Notes under the pieces: model-generated
The model's input: only the letters and a program-made list of their open reading frames with translations
What the model was told of the DNA's origin: nothing
Database searches by the model: none
Program-made: the position numbers and the translations under genes
Shown here: piece after piece, positions 5,851 through 10,132 of the stretch
Numbering within the stretch: position 1 is the stretch's first letter
How the letters are laid out: each line of letters opens with the position of its first letter
Assembly: GCA_900766775.1 (NCBI GenBank)
Contig: CAAFXN010000014.1
Coordinates: forward strand, 1-10,132
DNA length: 10,132 nt
Direction: 5' to 3'
Origin: Bacteroidales bacterium
GTDB taxonomy: Bacteria; Bacteroidota; Bacteroidia; Bacteroidales; Paludibacteraceae

Positions 5851-7839
5851 ATGAAAAACAACCTTTCTTCCCAAATTTCGCTTTCACGCGTGTCTCCCAG
5901 ACTCTATCAGACGGACGATGTATTGGAATTGAGCCGCATCAGCCGTATGGAGAAAGTTCCCACCACCATTTATGAGAATGCCCGCCAAGGTGCTATCCAA
6001 CTGGCGCAGTTGATAGCACAACGGATTCGCAAGAGTCAGGCTGAGGGCGAGAAGTTCGTGCTGTCGGTAGTAGCCGGAAGGACGATGACAGACCTATTTG
6101 CCGAGTTGGTCCGCATGCACCAAGAAGAAAACCTGAGTTTCCGCAACGTGGTGCTCTTCAACACCTACGAGTACTACCCCTTGCAAAACGCTGCGCAAGG
6201 TTGCTTGGCGCAACTGAAAGAGCAGTTGATAGACCACGTGGACATCAAAGCAGAGAATGTATTCGCCTTCGACGGCACGATGGACCAGCGCGATATCATG
6301 CCGATGATTGGGCGCATGGAGCGAAAGATACAGGAGTTCGGCGGCGTGGACCTGCAGCTGCTGGGTATCGGGCGCTGCGGGAATATCGGCCTGAACGAGC
6401 CGGGGTCCGCCCCCTCAAGCCAAACGCGCCTTGTGATATTAGACAACATCTCCCGCGACGAGGCGAAGAACACCTTCGGCACCATAGAGCAAGTCCCAGT
6501 GAGCGCCATCACGATGGGCGTGGGTACCATCCTGCGCGCCAAAGAGGTTATCCTCGTGGCATGGGGCGAGCACAAAGCGTCGCCTCTGCATGACGCGGTG
6601 GAGGGGTCTACCGATGCAGCCTGCCCTGCCTCGGCTTTACAACTGCACCCAAACGCAAAGGTGCTCTGCGACCTGAGCGCGGCCACCCAACTGACCCGCA
6701 TACACCATCCGTGGCTGGTAACCTCCTGCGAATGGGACAACCAACTGACACGCCGCGCCATCGTTTGGCTCTGCCAACAGACGGGCAAGCCCATCCTCAA
6801 ACTGACCAACCGCGACTACAACGACTACGGACTGAGCGAGCTGATCACCATCCACGGCTCGGCATACAACTGCAACATCAAGATTTTCAACGACCTGCAG
6901 CACACCATCACAGGTTGGCCCGGGGGCAAGCCCAATGCCGATGACACCGACCGCCCAGAGCGCGCCAAACCGTTCCCGAAAGATGTGCTTATCTTCTCAC
7001 CCCACCCCGATGATGATGTTATCTCGATGGGCGGCACCTTTGCACGCCTGATTAAGCAGGGACACAACGTGCATGTAGCCTACGAGACCAGCGGCTGTAT
7101 TGCCGTATGTGACGATGAGGTGGTTCGCTTCATGGATTTCATCCGCGGATTCCAAAAGTTGCACCCCATGGCAGACGACACCATCGAGCAGAAATACCAA
7201 GAGTATGTCAACTTCCTGCTCTCGGAGAAGACAGGCGACCAAGACACACGCGACATCCTCGACCTAAAAGCGCTGATACGCCGTGGCGAGGCAACAGCAG
7301 CATGCCGCCACATGGGGCTCCCCACCGACCATATCCACTTCCTCAACTTGCCTTTCTACGAGACGGGTACCATCAAGAAAGGCAACCTGAGCCAGAAAGA
7401 TGCCGACATTGTGAAGGCACTATTGCAGGAGTTGAAGCCGCAGGAAATCTTTGTGGCAGGCGACTTGGCAGACCCGCACGGCACGCACAAGGTATGCTTG
7501 GACGCCGTGTTGGCAGCCATTGACGAACTGAAAGACACGGAGGCGTGGCTCAAAGACTGCCGCGTATGGATGTACCGCGGCGCATGGATGGAATGGGAGA
7601 TGGACTATATTGAGATGGCAGTGCCGATGTCGCCTGAGGAGTTACGCTTCAAGCGAAACACCATCCTCAAACACCAGTCGCAGATGGAATCCGCACCGTT
7701 CATGGGCGACGATGAGCGTCTTTTCTGGCAGCGCGCCGAAGATCGCAACCATGCTACCGCTGAACTCTATGCCGCCCTCGGACTGGCGAACTACGAGGCT
7801 ATCGAGGCTTTCGTACAATACCACATCCCGTTTGCATAA
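5851..7839 (+). CDS. NagB-like (glucosamine-6-phosphate deaminase family) and PIG-L deacetylase fusion protein
   Basis: This 662-residue two-domain protein starts at the ATG at 5851. Databases usually call such Bacteroidetes proteins glucosamine-6-phosphate deaminase. Residues about 35-280 have the NagB fold; the stretch TMGVGTILRAKEVILVAWG (221-239) followed by HKA aligns well with E. coli NagB, which I compare from memory. Key deaminase residues are changed: Asp72 becomes Tyr106, Asp141 Cys176, His143 Asn178 and Arg172 Thr208. Only Glu183 and Lys242 keep the Glu148 and Lys208 positions. Residues about 375-560 form a PIG-L zinc deacetylase domain with SPHPDDDVISMGG (His385, Asp387, Asp388) and DPHGTH (His543, His546), the usual zinc and base residues. 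It is cytoplasmic, with no signal peptide. The intact domain therefore predicts N-deacetylation of an amino-sugar compound, while deaminase activity is doubtful. A kinase gene follows. Confidence 0.88.
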   Translation: MKNNLSSQISLSRVSPRLYQTDDVLELSRISRMEKVPTTIYENARQGAIQLAQLIAQRIRKSQAEGEKFVLSVVAGRTMTDLFAELVRMHQEENLSFRNVVLFNTYEYYPLQNAAQGCLAQLKEQLIDHVDIKAENVFAFDGTMDQRDIMPMIGRMERKIQEFGGVDLQLLGIGRCGNIGLNEPGSAPSSQTRLVILDNISRDEAKNTFGTIEQVPVSAITMGVGTILRAKEVILVAWGEHKASPLHDAVEGSTDAACPASALQLHPNAKVLCDLSAATQLTRIHHPWLVTSCEWDNQLTRRAIVWLCQQTGKPILKLTNRDYNDYGLSELITIHGSAYNCNIKIFNDLQHTITGWPGGKPNADDTDRPERAKPFPKDVLIFSPHPDDDVISMGGTFARLIKQGHNVHVAYETSGCIAVCDDEVVRFMDFIRGFQKLHPMADDTIEQKYQEYVNFLLSEKTGDQDTRDILDLKALIRRGEATAACRHMGLPTDHIHFLNLPFYETGTIKKGNLSQKDADIVKALLQELKPQEIFVAGDLADPHGTHKVCLDAVLAAIDELKDTEAWLKDCRVWMYRGAWMEWEMDYIEMAVPMSPEELRFKRNTILKHQSQMESAPFMGDDERLFWQRAEDRNHATAELYAALGLANYEAIEAFVQYHIPFA

Positions 7840-7861
7840 AAGCGCTTGCGCGCGTTAAGGA

Positions 7862-7922
7862 AGCCCCTTGGGGCTGTAAAAAACTGCGTGTGAGAAACTG
7901 CGTGTAAGTTAGCCCTTCGGGC
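7862..7922 (+). repeat. Two hairpin-GTAA units flanking a 14-bp tandem repeat
   Basis: AGCCCC-TT-GGGGCT (7862-7875) and AGCCC-TT-CGGGCT (7911-7922) are both followed directly by GTAA. Between them the 14-mer AAACTGCGTGTGAG (7881-7894) repeats as AAACTGCGTGTAAG (7895-7908). The second hairpin and its tail match the minus-strand reading of the repeats at 19-117. The array starts 23 bp after the NagB-like stop codon. Confidence 0.75.
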
Positions 7923-7958
7923 TGTAAGAAAGTAAATGTATAGAAGCGCTACATGCTG

Positions 7959-8050
7959 TACACGGAGCGAAGCGAAGTTAACTACACGAAGTTTCCTACA
8001 CGACAGTTTCCTACACGACAGTTTCCTACACGGAGCGAAGCGGAGTAAAA
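7959..8050 (+). repeat. 15-bp tandem repeat (three copies) bracketed by a direct repeat
   Basis: GTTTCCTACACGACA occurs at 7991-8005 and 8006-8020, with a shortened third copy at 8021-8032. The block is bracketed by CACGGAGCGAAGCGAAG (from 7961) and CACGGAGCGAAGCGGAG (from 8029). The reverse complement of the 15-mer closely matches the 14-mer tandem repeat at 7881-7908, so the two arrays are inverted copies about 80 bp apart. They fill most of the 223-bp gap before the kinase gene, where I see no promoter. Confidence 0.75.
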
Positions 8051-8062
8051 AAACATGCAATT

Positions 8063-9103
8063 ATGAACCACATCATCAGTCAATTTGCTATACCCAATCA
8101 GGTGGGCGAGCCGCGCCCGCTGAAAGTCGGTATCATCAACGACAGTTACACGCTGCCTGCCCTGCGCGAAGGCGAACCATCGTATTTCCTGCAGCGTATC
8201 AACCACCATATCTTCCGTGATGTGGAGGGGTTGCAACAGAATATCCACCGCGTTACTACTCATATCCGCGCCAAACTGCAAGCAGCGGGCGAGCAGGACA
8301 TAGAGCGCAAGGTGCTGAGGCTGGTGCCCACCCGCGAAGGCAAACTCTACTACCGTACCCCCGAGGGCGAGTATTGGCGCGTGTATGTGCTAATAGAGAA
8401 CGCGCGTTCGCAGGAGCGCGTAACGCCCGACTCGGCATACCTCGCCGGCGTGGCGTTCGGGCGCTTCCAGAACCAACTATCCGACCTACCCGCAGAGCAA
8501 CTGGTGGAGTCTATCCCCCATTTCCACGATATGGCGTTCCGCCTGCAACAGTTGCGCGAAGCCGCGGCGAAGGGCGGCGAGCGGCTGGAGCAGACGCGCG
8601 ACATCCTCCACGCTATCGAGCAGCGCGCGGACGACATGTGCCTCGCCGAGCGACTGCATGCCGAGGGAAGACTGCCCAAGCGTATCAACCACTGCGACAC
8701 CAAGGTGAACAACATGCTCTTCGACGAAGCGGGCAACCCTATGTGTATCGTGGACTTGGATACCGTCATGCCGGGCTATGTGCTCAGCGACTTCGGCGAC
8801 TTCATGCGCACCGCTGCCAACACGGGCGACGAAGACGACCAAGACCTGAGCCGTATCCATGTGGACATGGCGATATACAACGCCTACAAGGAGGGCTACC
8901 TGAAAGAAGCAACTTTCCTCACCGAGACCGAGCGAGACCTGCTCCCATACGGCTGCAAACGCATGAGTTACATGCAGGCGGTGCGTTTCTACACCGACTA
9001 CCTGAACGGCGACACCTACTACAAGATTCAGTACCCCGAGCACAACCTCGTCCGCACCCGCGCACAGATGCGCCTGCTCGAGGAGCAAGAGAAGACGCTA
9101 TAG
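8063..9103 (+). CDS. APH-fold sugar kinase, MdsC/N-acetylhexosamine 1-kinase-like
   Basis: This 346-residue protein belongs to the aminoglycoside phosphotransferase (APH/choline kinase) fold. The catalytic loop is NHCDTKVNNMLF, with His210, Asp212 (catalytic base) and Asn217. The Mg-binding aspartates are in IVDLDTVMPG (Asp231, Asp233), followed by DFGDFMRTAAN (243-253). The N-terminal region GIINDSYTLP and YFLQRINHHIF match what I remember of NahK of bifidobacteria and the MdsC-type proteins once labelled mucin desulfatase. NahK (about 359 residues) phosphorylates GlcNAc or GalNAc at C1, and this is the best-guess reaction. The glycine-rich segment near residue 23 looks weaker than in NahK, so another sugar is possible. 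The start is the ATG at 8063. It follows the NagB-like/PIG-L gene on the same strand without its own clear promoter and ends at a strong terminator, so the two may form one transcript. Confidence 0.82.
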   Translation: MNHIISQFAIPNQVGEPRPLKVGIINDSYTLPALREGEPSYFLQRINHHIFRDVEGLQQNIHRVTTHIRAKLQAAGEQDIERKVLRLVPTREGKLYYRTPEGEYWRVYVLIENARSQERVTPDSAYLAGVAFGRFQNQLSDLPAEQLVESIPHFHDMAFRLQQLREAAAKGGERLEQTRDILHAIEQRADDMCLAERLHAEGRLPKRINHCDTKVNNMLFDEAGNPMCIVDLDTVMPGYVLSDFGDFMRTAANTGDEDDQDLSRIHVDMAIYNAYKEGYLKEATFLTETERDLLPYGCKRMSYMQAVRFYTDYLNGDTYYKIQYPEHNLVRTRAQMRLLEEQEKTL

Positions 9104-9146
9104 CCGCCCGAAACCGCACACTCCGTTTGCGAAGGCGTCCCAATCC

Positions 9147-9183
9147 GTAGAGTCATAACATGTTATGGCTCTACTTGTTTTTT
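9147..9183 (+). terminator. Intrinsic terminator after the kinase gene
   Basis: GTAGAGTCATAAC (9147-9159) pairs with GTTATGGCTCTAC (9162-9174) over 13 bp with one T-G wobble and a 2-nt loop. TTGTTTTTT follows at 9175-9183. The hairpin begins 44 bp after the kinase stop codon. This is the only classical rho-independent terminator I see in the window and probably closes the NagB-like/kinase transcript. Confidence 0.8.
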
Positions 9184-9361
9184 ATCCATCCAATCATCCG
9201 ACTTCCCCAATAAGTCCTTCGTTTCACTTCCATGAAAGACCCTTAAAGGTGCCTTAAAAACGCATGGTTTTAATGGTTCTTCATCTGGTCTTTTTCGGAG
9301 TCCCATCCCACGGCTCACTGGTAAAATCCTGTGTTGATTAGGAGAAAAAAGTTCGTATAGA
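9184..9361. other. Intergenic stretch likely holding the left end of the insertion sequence
   Basis: Between the terminator and the transposase promoter no gene is supported. A 77-codon open frame on the minus strand (9163-9396) has no recognisable family and runs through the promoter and terminator. A small hairpin TTAAAA-8 nt-TTTTAA lies at 9254-9273. The IS left inverted repeat should be in this stretch but cannot be placed without the right end. Confidence 0.5.
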
Positions 9362-9393
9362 TTTGGTGATATTGTATAAAAATAGTACCTTTG
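9362..9393 (+). promoter_or_regulatory. Bacteroidetes-type promoter of the transposase genes
   Basis: TTTG (9362-9365), 20 nt, then TACCTTTG (9386-9393). It matches the consensus fully. The ATG at 9398 starts only four bases after the -7 box, so the transcript should begin at or within a base or two of the start codon and be leaderless or nearly so. Confidence 0.8.
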
Positions 9394-9397
9394 CATT

Positions 9398-9814
9398 ATG
9401 AAAACAAATGACCCATATTATGTATTGGCAAAGTATATTTTGCCCAAAGAGTTTAATGATTATTTTGAGTTAACTCAGGTAGGTGAGGAATGCCTTAATG
9501 GTGAGATGCTGTTGCACATCTATTTGGATGAGCGTGATAAAGCCCCGACCGGTCATGGGAAGTTGTCTCCGAATGGTTTCTACGAAGAGAGTTGCATTAG
9601 CGATTTTCCCATTCGCGAGTATCATAGTGTTCTTCATGTCCGTCGTCGGAGGTGGAAAGATAAGGATGGCAAGAGTGTGTCCCGGGACTGGCAATTAGTG
9701 GCCGAAGGCACCCGCATCTCGAAAGAGTTTGCGGCTTTTTTAAAAGAAAGCCTTGGATTCACACCCGATTACAGCGCGCTCCTTGATGCTTCCTTATCAC
9801 ATCAATTCCGATGA
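9398..9814 (+). CDS. ISAon1-type transposase N-terminal region protein (first ORF)
   Basis: This 138-residue protein resembles the short first ORF of ISAon1-type elements. Typical traits are the early DYFELTQVGEE segment, IYLDERDKAP, the motif DFPIREYHSVLHVRRRRWKD and a C-terminal SRDWQLVAEGTRISKEFAAFLKE stretch. It probably contributes a DNA-binding part to the transposase encoded by the second ORF. The start is the ATG at 9398, almost at the predicted transcription start. The last 29 nt overlap the second ORF in another frame. A T6A4 run lies at 9736-9745. The frame looks intact, so the element may be active. The exact role of this ORF in the family is not clear to me. Confidence 0.8.
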   Translation: MKTNDPYYVLAKYILPKEFNDYFELTQVGEECLNGEMLLHIYLDERDKAPTGHGKLSPNGFYEESCISDFPIREYHSVLHVRRRRWKDKDGKSVSRDWQLVAEGTRISKEFAAFLKESLGFTPDYSALLDASLSHQFR

Positions 9815-10132
9815 GTTTGAGCGTGCATATAAAAACCATTTGAGCGATTTTCGGACATGGGCAGCGAAAGAGCATGCGGAAAAGTGGTTGGTCTATCCTG
9901 AGAATATCGGTCGGCAGTTGTGCATCGATGAGACCTCCTTGTCCCGCGGCGAGTTATACACCATAGTATCTAATCCGGAAGCCCATTGCCGCAAGGGTTC
10001 GTTGGTGGCAGTCGTGAAAGGCACCAAAGCGGAGGAGGTCATCAGGGTGCTGAAAGAAAACATTTGTGAGAGTAAGCGTTTAGAAGTGAAAGAGATGACG
10101 ATGGATTATTCTACGAGTATGGAAAAGATTGC
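9786..10132 (+). CDS. ISAon1-type DDE transposase (second ORF), partial at 3' end
   Basis: Starting at the ATG at 9786-9788 this frame stays open to the window end (115 complete codons). The protein begins MLPYHINSDEFERAYKNHL and carries LCIDETSLSRGELYTIVSN, whose Asp48 is the likely first catalytic Asp of the DDE triad. VKEMTMDYSTSM follows, with Asp107 as the likely second. The catalytic Glu would lie beyond the window. Full-length members have about 300 residues. The frame is +1 relative to the first ORF and overlaps it from 9786 to 9814, so expression must rely on re-initiation at the overlapping ATG or on a frame change. It should cut and join the IS ends. No disruption is visible in the part present. 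Confidence 0.85.
   Translation, partial: MLPYHINSDEFERAYKNHLSDFRTWAAKEHAEKWLVYPENIGRQLCIDETSLSRGELYTIVSNPEAHCRKGSLVAVVKGTKAEEVIRVLKENICESKRLEVKEMTMDYSTSMEKI

Larger units (their letters stand above)
9362..10132 (+). mobile_element. Insertion sequence, ISAon1-like, 5' part (continues beyond the window)
   Basis: The promoter, an N-terminal-region protein and a DDE transposase in overlapping frames form the layout I know from Bacteroidetes elements named ISAon1. Base composition drops visibly compared with the GC-rich kinase gene next door. The left terminus is not resolved (somewhere in about 9184-9361) and the right end lies outside the window, so neither inverted repeats nor target-site duplication can be checked. 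It sits behind the kinase terminator and interrupts no visible gene. Confidence 0.75.

Noticed and set aside
6174..6809. 211-codon minus-strand open frame opposite the NagB-like domain
   Set aside because: It is antisense to a well-supported protein, rich in Ser/Cys/Arg as expected for a shadow frame, and has no family match.
7862..7882. Intrinsic terminator after the NagB-like gene (AGCCCCTTGGGGCT followed by GTAAAAAA)
   Set aside because: The stem is followed by an A-tract instead of a T-tract on the coding strand, so it does not fit a rho-independent terminator. It is better placed in the hairpin-GTAA repeat family.
7791..8060. Minus-strand open frame with repeated RKLSC units
   Set aside because: It is the antisense reading of the 15-bp tandem repeat and the end of the NagB-like gene. 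The repeat makes an open frame by chance.
9163..9396. 77-codon minus-strand open frame before the transposase
   Set aside because: It runs across the IS promoter and the kinase terminator, has no recognised family, and its start has no promoter in that direction.

Overview
The window looks like a chromosomal segment of a member of the Bacteroidales (phylum Bacteroidota). Four promoters fit the Bacteroidetes pattern, a TTTG/TTG -33 box, exactly 20 nt, then TAnnTTTG, and there are no obvious strong Shine-Dalgarno sites. The protein families also point this way: a NagB-like/PIG-L fusion, a MdsC/NahK-type kinase and an ISAon1-type transposase pair. The genus cannot be fixed from the sequence alone.

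Left block (1-3205, minus strand): a three-gene operon reading right to left encodes a membrane-anchored PlsC-type acyltransferase, a FabF-like ketosynthase with an intact Cys-His-His active site, and an acyl carrier protein. Together they look like part of a fatty-acyl or polyene-type (aryl polyene/flexirubin-like) lipid pathway that continues beyond the left edge. A roughly 103-109 bp double-hairpin repeat occurs three times here. Two copies fill the two gene junctions and one lies in frame inside the acyltransferase gene. Downstream of the ACP gene is a different repeat, two 41-bp units with a GCCC/GGGC hairpin.

Middle (3278-5581, minus strand): a complete UvrD/PcrA superfamily 1 helicase with its own promoter.

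Right block (5784-9183, plus strand): a divergent promoter drives a 662-aa protein with a NagB-fold domain and a PIG-L deacetylase domain. The NagB part has lost most deaminase catalytic residues, while the PIG-L zinc motifs are intact. After 223 bp of mirrored tandem repeats comes an APH-fold kinase resembling N-acetylhexosamine 1-kinases, then a strong terminator. The pair suggests an amino-sugar function.

Right edge (9362-10132): the 5' part of an insertion sequence, with a perfect promoter only 4 nt before the first start codon and two overlapping transposase frames. The second is cut by the window end. The main points for follow-up are the repeat element inside a coding sequence, the mirrored repeat array, and the catalytically altered NagB domain.
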